7,291 nt of DNA from an uncultured Mucispirillum sp. (GTDB taxonomy: Bacteria; Chrysiogenota; Deferribacteres; Deferribacterales; Mucispirillaceae), in assembly GCA_945947845.1 (NCBI GenBank), contig CAMEZN010000082.1, positions 1-7,291 on the forward strand. Reading direction: 5' to 3'. Each line of letters opens with the position of its first letter. The first letter of the stretch is position 1. The notes under the pieces are model-generated. The model saw only the letters and a program-made list of their open reading frames with translations, made no database searches and had not been told where the DNA came from. A program made the position numbers and the translations under genes. Below are positions 1 through 6,260 of this stretch, one piece after another.

Positions 1-144
1 GCATCTATTCGCAGTTTTGTTATAAAATATAAGCCTTTTGTTAACAGTAATGAAAAACGGATATTTGATGAAATATTAAAAGCTCTTGATGAACTTGATT
101 TATATCTTGATAAAGTGGAAAATCAAAATCAATCTTTACCATAA
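1..144 (+). CDS. C-terminal fragment of an unidentified protein
   Basis: An open frame enters from the left edge in frame 1 and ends at a TAA stop at 142-144, giving the last 47 residues of a protein whose start is outside the window. The visible part is charged and looks helical (EILKALDELDLYLDKVE), ending in the polar tail NQNQSLP. It has no motif I recognise, so no function is assigned. It is probably real because the frame is open up to the edge, its codon use matches the neighbouring genes, and the next gene converges on it. Its last 16 bases overlap the 3' end of the minus-strand TetR-type gene. No hairpin terminator is visible between them. Confidence 0.6.
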   Translation, partial: ASIRSFVIKYKPFVNSNEKRIFDEILKALDELDLYLDKVENQNQSLP

Positions 145-710
145 ATAAATTTTAATATTTTAACTGATTCAAGGCCTGTAAGCTCTATTACTAGTTTTGA
201 AAACTCATCTACTGAAAGTTTGCTGCCATGGATAAACCAGTGAATAAGAAGGCTTACCATTCCAGAAACATAATATTCTATATAGTATTCAATGTGTTCT
301 TTATGGCAGTTTGCTTTTTTTGCTTCATTTATCAGGTTTTCTTTAAGCATTTTTTTCATTCTTACCATAAATCTTGGATTATCACTTTTTGTAAAAAGAA
401 CTCGCAAGTATTTTTCATTTTTTTTATAGTTATTTATTATAACAGCAAGTTTTTCCTGATTATATGTTTCATCTATAATGAATGCCTGTATAAGCTGAGA
501 AATTTCTTTGATTTCAAGCATAACTTCTCTTTCAATAGCATCAAACATTTCGTAAATGTTTTTATAATAGGAATAAAAAACTCCTCTATTATAGCCTGCA
601 AGATTAGTTATTTCTACAATTCTTATTTTATTAATATCTTTTTCAGAATATAGTTTCCAAAATGCTTCTTTTAATATTTCAGGTGTTTTTATCTTACTTT
701 TATTTTCCAT
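129..710 (-). CDS. TetR/AcrR-family transcriptional regulator
   Basis: A 193-residue protein of typical TetR size. Residues 1-55 form the DNA-binding domain: the helix-turn-helix lies at about 29-50 (IRIVEITNLAGYNRGVFYSY), with the family pattern of a Gly-Tyr turn followed by an aromatic-rich recognition helix and YYKN. The remainder is the all-helical ligand-binding and dimerisation domain; its end (GMVSLLIHWFIHG, then a conserved-looking SVDEFSKLV) resembles the C-terminal domain seen in many Firmicute-type TetR proteins. The start at 708-710 is supported by AAAGGA at 718-723 on the minus strand, seven bases upstream. It is transcribed divergently from azlCD across a 192-bp gap containing a perfect inverted repeat, so self-regulation and control of azlCD are likely (inference). 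The inducer is unknown. The 3' end overlaps the preceding convergent gene by 16 bases. Confidence 0.88.
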   Translation of the reverse strand: MENKSKIKTPEILKEAFWKLYSEKDINKIRIVEITNLAGYNRGVFYSYYKNIYEMFDAIEREVMLEIKEISQLIQAFIIDETYNQEKLAVIINNYKKNEKYLRVLFTKSDNPRFMVRMKKMLKENLINEAKKANCHKEHIEYYIEYYVSGMVSLLIHWFIHGSKLSVDEFSKLVIELTGLESVKILKFIYGKD

Positions 711-902
711 AAATATATCCTTTATTAATACTACATTTTATTAGAAAAAAATTCAACAAAAAAAGATGATTTGTTGAATAAAAATAATTTGTATAAAAAA
801 ATTATTATATTTATTAATATTTTATGAAGTAAAAATTTTTATTGATTGTTGTATTATAAAATGTTATATAGCACAATACAAATAAATTTTTTGAGAACAT
901 AT
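711..902. promoter_or_regulatory. Divergent tetR / azlC control region
   Basis: This 192-bp non-coding stretch is almost entirely A and T. It holds the perfect inverted repeat described separately at 751-779, and a second weaker one: AATAATTT at 783-790 facing AAATTATT at 799-806. For the minus-strand regulator there is a fair promoter: TTGAAT (751-756), a 17-base spacer, then TAGTAT (728-733). For azlC the promoter is unclear. TTGAAT at 774-779 has no good -10 box at the right distance, and TTGTAT (789-794) with TATTAA (812-817) is only a weak 17-base-spaced candidate. In-frame upstream starts for azlC at 846 (TTG) and 861 (ATG) lie in this region but have no ribosome binding site. Confidence 0.55.
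751..779. repeat. Perfect 10-bp inverted repeat, candidate TetR operator
   Basis: ATTCAACAAA at 751-760 is matched exactly by its reverse complement TTTGTTGAAT at 770-779, with a 9-base spacer. Each arm carries an outward-facing TTGAAT, a plausible -35 hexamer; the left one has a -10-like TAGTAT 17 bases further out toward the regulator gene. Dyads of this sort between a TetR gene and its divergent target are usually the repressor's binding site, and binding here would block the -35 region of the regulator gene. The spacer is rather long for a TetR half-site pair, so the site is inferred, not proven. It could also form an RNA hairpin, but no T-run follows it. Confidence 0.6.
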
Positions 903-1613
903 ATGGAACAGGAAACATCACATATAAAATATAGAAATTTTATAGATGGCATAAGGCTTTTTCTCCCAATAGGTGCAGGTTATCTTCCACTGGGTTTTGC
1001 ATGTGGTATAGTATGTGCAGAATCTGGAATGAGTGTTATGCAGATATTTATTATGTCGCTACTGGTTTATGCTGGTGCAGGTCAGTATATAGCAGGCGGA
1101 ATGATAGCTGCTGGTGCTTCTCCACTATCCATTATTATTACAACATTTATTGTTAATTCCCGCCATATTTTATATACATCAGTATTATATCCATATATAT
1201 CAAAATGGAGTTTTTTCAAACAGTCTATTTTTGCTTATCAAATAACTGATGAAGTTTTTGCAATGCATTCCAGCTTTATGAATAAAAACAATGCTAATAC
1301 AGTAACAGCTTTTACATTAAATATATTTTCCCATTCATCATGGATAATAAGTAATACAATTGGTGGTATATCAGCAGGGTTTATTCCAGACAGTTCAAAA
1401 TTTGGGTTAGATTTTACTCTTTATGCTTTATTTATTGCATTAATTATTCCGCGGCTTATAAATTTTGCTCAAGGAGCAGCTTTATTAACAGGCGGGTTTA
1501 TTGCCACTATTTTTGCACTTTTTAATATGCTCTATATAGGCATAGTTGCAGGAGCAGTAGCTGGTGCATTTGCAGGCTATTGGACTGGCAGGAGGTTCCA
1601 CTATGCTAAGTAA
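903..1613 (+). CDS. azlC: AzlC-type branched-chain amino acid exporter, large subunit
   Basis: A 236-residue polytopic membrane protein of the AzlC/YgaZ family, the large subunit of a two-component exporter of branched-chain and related amino acids (family knowledge). Visible family signatures, numbered from the start chosen here: the early segment LFLPIGAGYLPLGFACG (19-35), VYAGAGQ (55-61), the NSRHILY motif (85-91) and YQITDEVFA (112-120), followed by several hydrophobic segments up to the Gly/Ala-rich last helix (GAVAGAFAGY) and a basic tail. I chose ATG 903 because it gives the usual family length and has a modest GAGA (893-896) upstream; starts at 846 and 861 would add an unsupported 14-19 residue leader. 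It overlaps azlD by 11 bases, indicating translational coupling, and is probably controlled by the divergent TetR gene. Confidence 0.9.
   Translation: MEQETSHIKYRNFIDGIRLFLPIGAGYLPLGFACGIVCAESGMSVMQIFIMSLLVYAGAGQYIAGGMIAAGASPLSIIITTFIVNSRHILYTSVLYPYISKWSFFKQSIFAYQITDEVFAMHSSFMNKNNANTVTAFTLNIFSHSSWIISNTIGGISAGFIPDSSKFGLDFTLYALFIALIIPRLINFAQGAALLTGGFIATIFALFNMLYIGIVAGAVAGAFAGYWTGRRFHYAK
1590..1596 (+). promoter_or_regulatory. Ribosome binding site for azlD
   Basis: AGGAGGT lies inside the 3' end of azlC, six bases before the ATG at 1603. It is the strongest Shine-Dalgarno sequence in the window. It settles the azlD start at 1603 and not at the in-frame ATG at 1564, which would add 13 residues lacking family resemblance. 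Confidence 0.85.
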
Positions 1614-1944
1614 TAATCCTGTTGAATATATCTACCTTATAATCATAGGTATGGCAGCTGTAACATATTTTTCACGAGAGCTTCCATTTGTTATACTAAA
1701 AGGGAAGAAATTAAAACCTGCGATTGTAGAATGGATGGGTTATATTCCAATAGCAGTGCTTGCAGCACTTCTTATTCCTGCACTGCTGATAGATAGTGAA
1801 AGTAAGAAATTATTTATTTCTTTTGATAATCTATTTTTAATTACAGGCATATTGACATTTTTATTTGGTTTATTCATTAAAAATTTATTTGCAGTCATTA
1901 TTTTTGGTGTTTCACTGCTAGCTATTCTTAGGTGGTTTATATAA
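1603..1944 (+). CDS. azlD: AzlD-type branched-chain amino acid exporter, small subunit
   Basis: A 113-residue, very hydrophobic protein of the AzlD/YgaH family, the small partner of AzlC. It begins with an N-terminal membrane segment (YIYLIIIGMAAVTYFSRELPF). The aromatic/Arg-Glu-Leu-Pro turn after the first helix is characteristic of the family, where AzlD proteins typically carry a (T/S)Y-x-x-R-x-x-P pattern. The segment that follows, WMGYIPIAVLAALLIP, matches the family's 'YVPxAVLxALI' segment; two more hydrophobic stretches complete the protein. Length fits the family (about 100-115 residues). It overlaps azlC by 11 bases, as azlCD pairs usually do, so the two are co-translated. I see no clear hairpin terminator after the stop at 1942-1944. 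Confidence 0.88.
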   Translation: MLSNNPVEYIYLIIIGMAAVTYFSRELPFVILKGKKLKPAIVEWMGYIPIAVLAALLIPALLIDSESKKLFISFDNLFLITGILTFLFGLFIKNLFAVIIFGVSLLAILRWFI

Positions 1945-1952
1945 AATGCCTA

Positions 1953-1981
1953 TTGCAAAATATTGAAAAATATGTTATTAA
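1953..1981 (+). promoter_or_regulatory. Possible sigma70 promoter for the chemoreceptor gene
   Basis: TTGCAA (1953-1958), a 17-base spacer and TATTAA (1976-1981), with TG at 1973-1974 giving an extended -10 element. Each hexamer matches consensus at only four of six positions, and AT-rich sequence produces such matches by chance, so this is tentative. No flagellar sigma28-type pattern (TAAA then GCCGATAA) was found here, which would have suggested co-regulation with motility genes. Confidence 0.35.
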
Positions 1982-2012
1982 TCACAAGGTATTAAGTTTC
2001 AATTATTTTTTC

Positions 2013-2020
2013 AAAGGTGG
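2013..2020 (+). promoter_or_regulatory. Ribosome binding site that fixes the chemoreceptor start
   Basis: AAAGGTGG is followed after five bases by ATG at 2026. A GTG at 2017 is in frame, but it lies inside this ribosome binding site, so ATG 2026 is the start. Confidence 0.8.
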
Positions 2021-2025
2021 GTAAA

Positions 2026-4059
2026 ATGGGTTTATTAGAAAGATACAGAAGAAGTGTTGCATTAAAAGTTCTCATTCCTCAAATCATTGTAATTGTTATA
2101 TCTCTTATTATTGTTATTTTTGTGGCTGTTATTGGTATTGATGGTTTAAAACAGCAGACTATTGAAAATGAAGTTAAACTTATTCAAGACCGTATGTCAA
2201 CTTTTATAAATATGCGTAAAGGTGTTATATTGGTGGGCACAGCGGGTTTATTAAAAGATACTCTTGTTACAGACGCTGTTGCAGCAGGAGATAATGCTCA
2301 GGTTCAGCAGCTGCTAAATGGTGCAAAAAATACTATATTTAATCAAATAATGAAAGTTTCAAATAAAGAAGCTGGAGACACATCTGTAACTTTACAAGTT
2401 ATAGATACAAAAGGTAAAATAATAGCTTCTACATCAAAGGAAGTAAATGGCAAAGTCTCACAGGCTGTTGGAGATGATGTATCATCTTTATGGTTTTTCA
2501 AAAAAATGTCTGCTACAAGTGGGTTTTTAGCTACTCTTGACTATGACAAGCAGGGTATTATTTTAAGAGCAGCTGCACCAATTGTTAAAGATGGTGAAAT
2601 GATTGGTGTTCTACAATTAGTGGAAGATATAGAAGATACTGTTAAAAATTATGTTATGTCAAATGGTTTTATCTATCTTTTAAACTTAGCACCTCAATTT
2701 AATAAATATGCTTCTAATGTTAACAGCAGTCTTTTTTATAATGATGGTTTAGTTATTAATGCTGATGAGATAGATGCAAAACTTTTAGGTGTTGTTAAGG
2801 AACTTGGTTTAAGTAAAGATACAGTAACTCTTTTAGCTGCTAATCATTTTTTTATGCCAATTAATTTTACAACATCTCCATCAACTTCTTCTGAAAGCAC
2901 ATTATCAAACGGCGAGTATATAGGCACATTATATCTTGCTACACATCAAGATAATATTTTTGCTATTGTTGATAGAGCAAGTGCAGTTGCTTTACAGCTG
3001 TTAACAGTGTTTATAATAGCTTTTATTTTATCAACAATTATTATTATGATATTATTTGCAATTAATGTTATAAGACCTGTTAAAAATTTAGCTGTTGCTT
3101 TAAGAGATTTATCAGAAGGTGATGGTAATTTAAGAACTCGTTTAGGTTTTACAAGTATTGATGAGTTTGGCAGAGCAGCTGGCTATGTTGATAAATTTAT
3201 AGAGAAAATTCAAAAAACTATTGTTGTAGCAATTGATGCTTCAACAGAAACATCTTCTGCATCAGAAGAGCTTTCTTCTACATCTTATGAGCTTTCAAGC
3301 ACAATTGCAGAGCAAATGCAGCTTGTATCAGATACTGAGGACTTAATTGCTGATATTGGTAAAAATCTTGATGTTACAGAAGAAAGAGCAATAAGCACTA
3401 CTGAGGATTTGGAAGAAACTCGTAAAATCTTTAACCACTTTGTAGAAAGTTTAAGCACACTTGTAACAAGTGTTAATGAAGAAAATGAACAACAGAAAGT
3501 TGTATCAGACAAAATGAATGAAGTAACTGACAGAGTAAAAGAAATCACTGCTGTTTTAACAATAATTTCAGAGATTGCAGACCAAACAAACTTACTTGCA
3601 CTTAATGCTTCTATTGAAGCTGCAAGAGCTGGTGAACATGGTAAAGGTTTTGCAGTAGTTGCTGATGAAGTAAGAAAACTTGCTGAAAGAACACAGGATT
3701 CACTTGATAACATCAATAAAATGGCAAAAATGATTATTCAAAGTGTAGAAGAAACATATCATCTTGTTGAAAAATCATCTGATGGCATAAAAGAAGTTGC
3801 AAATAGTGCTGGTAAATTAATTGATGAAGGTAATGAGGCCGTTGTTCGTCTTACAAACTCAACAGAAGTATCAAGTGATGTTGTAAAGAAAACATCTTAT
3901 ATTGCAGTTAAAGTTAAAGACTTAATTGAGGGTGCTCATACACTTGTTGATTTATCATCAAATAATAAGGTTGCAGGTGAAAATGTTAGTCAGGTATCTG
4001 AACATTTAGCATTTAAAGCTGGCGAGCTTAATAAAGTATTAGGTAAATTCCAAGTATAA
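2026..4059 (+). CDS. Methyl-accepting chemotaxis protein with Cache-type sensor
   Basis: A 677-residue transmembrane chemoreceptor. Order of parts: short basic cytoplasmic N-terminus; first membrane helix at about 16-37; a large extracytoplasmic sensor at about 38-320; second membrane helix at about 322-347; HAMP linker from IRPVKNL (about 349) through about 400; then the long coiled-coil signalling domain. The signalling hairpin tip, which binds CheA and CheW, is unmistakable at about 515-555 ([20 protein letters not shown], then [16 protein letters not shown]). Ser/Glu-rich heptads before the tip ([15 protein letters not shown]) are candidate methylation sites. The sensor carries Cache-like strands twice ([13 protein letters not shown] with [16 protein letters not shown], and later [15 protein letters not shown]), suggesting a double-Cache fold; the ligand is unknown. 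There is no C-terminal NWETF-type CheR-docking tail; the protein ends in GKFQV. No che genes are present nearby. The next genes form a partner-switching pair, so this receptor might serve them and not, or as well as, motility (inference). Confidence 0.93.
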   Translation: MGLLERYRRSVALKVLIPQIIVIVISLIIVIFVAVIGIDGLKQQTIENEVKLIQDRMSTFINMRKGVILVGTAGLLKDTLVTDAVAAGDNAQVQQLLNGAKNTIFNQIMKVSNKEAGDTSVTLQVIDTKGKIIASTSKEVNGKVSQAVGDDVSSLWFFKKMSATSGFLATLDYDKQGIILRAAAPIVKDGEMIGVLQLVEDIEDTVKNYVMSNGFIYLLNLAPQFNKYASNVNSSLFYNDGLVINADEIDAKLLGVVKELGLSKDTVTLLAANHFFMPINFTTSPSTSSESTLSNGEYIGTLYLATHQDNIFAIVDRASAVALQLLTVFIIAFILSTIIIMILFAINVIRPVKNLAVALRDLSEGDGNLRTRLGFTSIDEFGRAAGYVDKFIEKIQKTIVVAIDASTETSSASEELSSTSYELSSTIAEQMQLVSDTEDLIADIGKNLDVTEERAISTTEDLEETRKIFNHFVESLSTLVTSVNEENEQQKVVSDKMNEVTDRVKEITAVLTIISEIADQTNLLALNASIEAARAGEHGKGFAVVADEVRKLAERTQDSLDNINKMAKMIIQSVEETYHLVEKSSDGIKEVANSAGKLIDEGNEAVVRLTNSTEVSSDVVKKTSYIAVKVKDLIEGAHTLVDLSSNNKVAGENVSQVSEHLAFKAGELNKVLGKFQV

Positions 4060-4082
4060 TTTATACATATCATTATATGAAT

Positions 4083-4122
4083 GGCTGTGTTGAATGTAAT
4101 ATCAACACAGCCTTTTATTTTA
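4083..4122 (+). terminator. Strong intrinsic terminator after the chemoreceptor gene
   Basis: GGCTGTGTTGA (4083-4093) pairs perfectly with TCAACACAGCC (4102-4112) across an 8-base loop, and is followed by TTTTATTTTA. An 11-bp stem with a GC-rich foot plus a U-rich tail is a textbook rho-independent terminator. It starts 23 bases after the chemoreceptor stop and ends only about 22 bases before the ATG of the next gene, so that gene needs readthrough or a promoter upstream of or within this element. Confidence 0.9.
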
Positions 4123-4134
4123 TTATTAATTATT

Positions 4135-4138
4135 GGGA
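4135..4138 (+). promoter_or_regulatory. Weak ribosome binding site for the REC-PP2C-kinase gene
   Basis: GGGA lies five bases before ATG 4144. Though short, it supports this start, whereas the longer in-frame start at 4081 would translate the terminator hairpin into a hydrophobic leader with no resemblance to a receiver domain. Confidence 0.5.
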
Positions 4139-4143
4139 CTAAG

Positions 4144-5835
4144 ATGGACGAAAGTTTTTTAAAAAGCCTTAATGTTTTGTATGTAGAAGATGAAGTTGAT
4201 ATTATACAGCTTGTGGAAAAAAGATTTGCTCCAAAGTTTAATCAGTTTGTATCTGTAACTTCTGCAGAAGAAGCATTAGAAACATTTAAAAATAACAATT
4301 TTGATTTAATATTAACAGATTATCTTTTGCAGGGTATTAATGGTATGGAGTTTGCAAAAGAAGTTCTTAAAATAAAATCCAAAGTGCCAATTATATTAAT
4401 TACTGGCTATGTAGATATGCAGTTTTTAGTTGAAGCCATTAATATGGGTATAACTCAGTTTGTGTCTAAACCTATTCAATTTAGACTTCTTAGAAATGCT
4501 ATCAACAATGCAGTTGAATCAGTAGTATTAGAACATCTGCTTAATAAAAGCAGAGAGCAGGAATTAGAGCTTTTAAAATATAAAGATATGTATAATACAA
4601 TGCAGCATGATGCAACTCTTAGAAAAGAGCTGCATATTATGCGAAATGATATGTTTAAAAAATATTATCATGATGGTGATAATCCTGTTACACATAATGG
4701 GTGGCAGCTAGAAGTTTTTTATAGAAGTTTAGATATTGTAAGTGGAGATACTTATACATGCAGAACATTGGATAATGGTAATTTAATTATATTTGTTGCC
4801 GATGCAATGGGCAAAGGTATTTCAGCCTCTATAACATCATTAGTATCTGTTTCTCTTATTAACTATATAATAAAGCAACAAAACCACAATAAAAATATAT
4901 CAGGCGAAGAAGAAATAAGGCTTATTGTTGAACAGTGTGTTTCTTTTATGAGAGAAAATCTTGTAGAAGATGAGGTGCTTTGTGCAATCTTTGCTTATTT
5001 TGATTTTAATGAAAATAAGCTTAGGTATGCATCTTTTTCTATGCCAAGAATGCTTTATCAGACTATTGACGGACATGTGGAAAAACTGCCGTCTAACAAT
5101 CTTCCTATAATGCCGTATGCAGTTGATACTTTTATAGATTCTGTTGATTTATCAAATATTTCAAAAGTGGCTTTATTTACTGATGGTATAGTAGAATCTG
5201 AAACAAAAGAGGGAGTATTATATTCTGCATATTTAAATGAGGATTTCTTAAAATCACCATTTTTAAAATCATTTTTAAATAATGTTTATAATCATTTAGA
5301 TGGTTTTGGTGATGATACCACAGTATTTTTTATAAGAAGACCATTTACAAACATTATAAAAGAAAAGGTATATTATTTCCCAACAAGATATGATAAACTT
5401 GATGAGGCATCAGAGATTATTCGTCAAGAAATGATTGATTGTAACATTAATGCTGATGAGTATGATTCTTTTTTCACAGCTTTTTCAGAGTGTATAATGA
5501 ATGCTTATGAACATGGAAATTTAGCAATCACATTTGATATTAAACATGAGTTAATAAAAAATGGAGATTATGAAGAAGAACTCTTGAAAAAAGAAAAAAA
5601 TAATGATAAGATGATAACAGTTAGATATGTATATTGCAGTGATAATGAAAGCAAATACATTATTGTGGGTATCCGTGATGAAGGTGCTGGATATCCTGAA
5701 ACAGTTTTTAAGAATGCTATCGGAGATACTACTAAATTTAATGGTCGTGGTATTAAGATTATTGACTATTATACAGATATCTTCTTTTTCTCTGAGGATA
5801 GAAGAGAGATATTTATAGGTATCAAAGTGAATTGA
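4144..5835 (+). CDS. Response regulator with PP2C phosphatase and RsbW-like kinase domains (HsbR/CrsR type)
   Basis: A 563-residue soluble protein with three domains. Residues 5-125 are a receiver with all key positions: acidic pair E15/D16, phosphoacceptor D59 (in LILTDYLL), T87 and K109 (in SKP). A helical linker (about 125-175) leads to a PP2C/SpoIIE phosphatase domain (about 187-399), with metal ligands expected at D202 (SGD) and D220 (DAMGKG), FTDGIVES (345-352), and GDDTTVFF (389-396). Residues about 405-563 are a histidine-kinase-like ATPase of the anti-sigma-factor type: N-box ECIMNAYEHGN (449-459), G1 box DEGAGY (512-517) and G2 box GRGIKI (534-539). HsbR of Pseudomonas and CrsR of Shewanella share this order and act on a STAS protein, phosphorylating it with one end and dephosphorylating it with the other according to receiver state. 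The STAS-like gene 28 bases downstream fits that role. Start 4144 is chosen because upstream codons fall in a terminator. Confidence 0.9.
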   Translation: MDESFLKSLNVLYVEDEVDIIQLVEKRFAPKFNQFVSVTSAEEALETFKNNNFDLILTDYLLQGINGMEFAKEVLKIKSKVPIILITGYVDMQFLVEAINMGITQFVSKPIQFRLLRNAINNAVESVVLEHLLNKSREQELELLKYKDMYNTMQHDATLRKELHIMRNDMFKKYYHDGDNPVTHNGWQLEVFYRSLDIVSGDTYTCRTLDNGNLIIFVADAMGKGISASITSLVSVSLINYIIKQQNHNKNISGEEEIRLIVEQCVSFMRENLVEDEVLCAIFAYFDFNENKLRYASFSMPRMLYQTIDGHVEKLPSNNLPIMPYAVDTFIDSVDLSNISKVALFTDGIVESETKEGVLYSAYLNEDFLKSPFLKSFLNNVYNHLDGFGDDTTVFFIRRPFTNIIKEKVYYFPTRYDKLDEASEIIRQEMIDCNINADEYDSFFTAFSECIMNAYEHGNLAITFDIKHELIKNGDYEEELLKKEKNNDKMITVRYVYCSDNESKYIIVGIRDEGAGYPETVFKNAIGDTTKFNGRGIKIIDYYTDIFFFSEDRREIFIGIKVN

Positions 5836-5853
5836 TGATAAAATTTTTTTATT

Positions 5854-5857
5854 GAGG
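5854..5857 (+). promoter_or_regulatory. Ribosome binding site for the STAS-like gene
   Basis: GAGG lies six bases before ATG 5864. An in-frame TTG at 5852 overlaps this site, so translation is taken to begin at ATG 5864, giving 96 residues. Confidence 0.7.
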
Positions 5858-5863
5858 TATACT

Positions 5864-6154
5864 ATGGAAATACACAGACATGGTTCAGAAATCATAATCA
5901 ATGGTAATATAAAAAATACCAGTGATTATCAAGCTATTAAAGACAATGTGAATGCACTTGTGCAGTCAGGCACAAAAAGTATTATTGTTAAAACTCCAGA
6001 AAGTTTTTCAATGACTTCTTCTGTTATTGGCTTTTTTATCAAAGTTATTTTTCAAGATAAAGTAGCTATCCATGTGTATGTAAAAGATGAAAGACTATAC
6101 AGTCTTCTTGAAGATTTAAATTTAATTGAAACATTTAAAGTTCAAAAATATTAA
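5864..6154 (+). CDS. STAS-like anti-sigma-factor antagonist (probable partner of the upstream kinase/phosphatase)
   Basis: A 96-residue cytoplasmic protein with the length and strand/helix rhythm of single-domain STAS proteins such as SpoIIAA and RsbV: an initial strand EIIINGNIK (9-17), a helix, the strand KSIIVKTP (38-45), the loop and helix MTSSVIGFFIKVIF (50-63), the strand VAIHVYV (67-73) and a final SLLEDLNLIETFKV (80-93), which corresponds to the 'L..L.GL...F' ending of STAS domains. Aligned by eye, the usual D-S-S-G-L-G motif becomes T-S-S-V-I-G (51-56): the serine expected to be phosphorylated (S53) is kept, but the preceding Asp is Thr and the first Gly is Val. It sits 28 bases after the kinase/phosphatase gene and is very probably co-transcribed. 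I infer it is that protein's substrate. The target it would bind (anti-sigma factor, diguanylate cyclase or other) is not in the window. Because the motif is degenerate, the STAS assignment is likely but not certain. Confidence 0.72.
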   Translation: MEIHRHGSEIIINGNIKNTSDYQAIKDNVNALVQSGTKSIIVKTPESFSMTSSVIGFFIKVIFQDKVAIHVYVKDERLYSLLEDLNLIETFKVQKY

Positions 6155-6206
6155 TTTGTAATTTGAGTATCCATATATTTCTCTTATTACATTTTTCTCC
6201 TTATTT

Positions 6207-6235
6207 AAGCCTGCATTTAAGCAGGCTTTATTTTT
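6207..6235 (+). terminator. Intrinsic terminator after the STAS-like gene
   Basis: AAGCCTGC (6207-6214) pairs perfectly with GCAGGCTT (6221-6228) over a 6-base loop, followed by a T-rich tail (TATTTTTA). It lies 52 bases after the STAS-like stop and 26 bases before the racemase ATG, ending the signalling transcription unit. As with the terminator at 4083-4122, little room remains for a promoter between it and the next gene. Confidence 0.8.
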
Positions 6236-6249
6236 ATATTACATCTAAT

Positions 6250-6255
6250 AGGTGA
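6250..6255 (+). promoter_or_regulatory. Ribosome binding site that fixes the racemase start
   Basis: AGGTGA, five bases before ATG 6261. The in-frame GTG at 6252 is part of this site, so the protein starts at ATG 6261 (MKTIGLIGGMSWEST), exactly as YgeA-type proteins begin. Confidence 0.75.
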
Positions 6256-6260
6256 AAGCT

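Noticed and set aside
228..653. 141-codon open frame on the plus strand
   Set aside because: It lies antisense inside the TetR gene and has an extreme Phe/Ile/Tyr/Asn composition typical of a reverse shadow of Lys/Glu/Asn-rich codons.
831..840. AAAAATTTTT palindrome upstream of azlC
   Set aside because: A pure A/T tract of this kind is expected by chance in such AT-rich non-coding DNA.
846..902. A longer AzlC starting at TTG 846 or ATG 861
   Set aside because: Neither start has a ribosome binding site and the extra residues do not fit the family; ATG 903 gives the usual length.
1960..1973. Small inverted repeat ATATT / AATAT after azlD as a terminator
   Set aside because: The stem has only five A-T pairs and no T-run follows.
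3285..3716. 143-codon minus-strand open frame
   Set aside because: Antisense to the signalling domain of the chemoreceptor; the Ser/Leu/Val-rich composition is a shadow of its repetitive codons.
4081..4143. A longer N-terminus for the REC-PP2C-kinase protein starting at ATG 4081
   Set aside because: The added 21 residues are a translation of the terminator hairpin and its T-rich tail, no ribosome binding site precedes 4081, and the receiver domain begins naturally at ATG 4144.
5551..5901. Minus-strand frame 5551-5901 and plus-strand frame 5627-5818
   Set aside because: Both overlap the well-supported kinase domain of the regulator gene and show no domain features.
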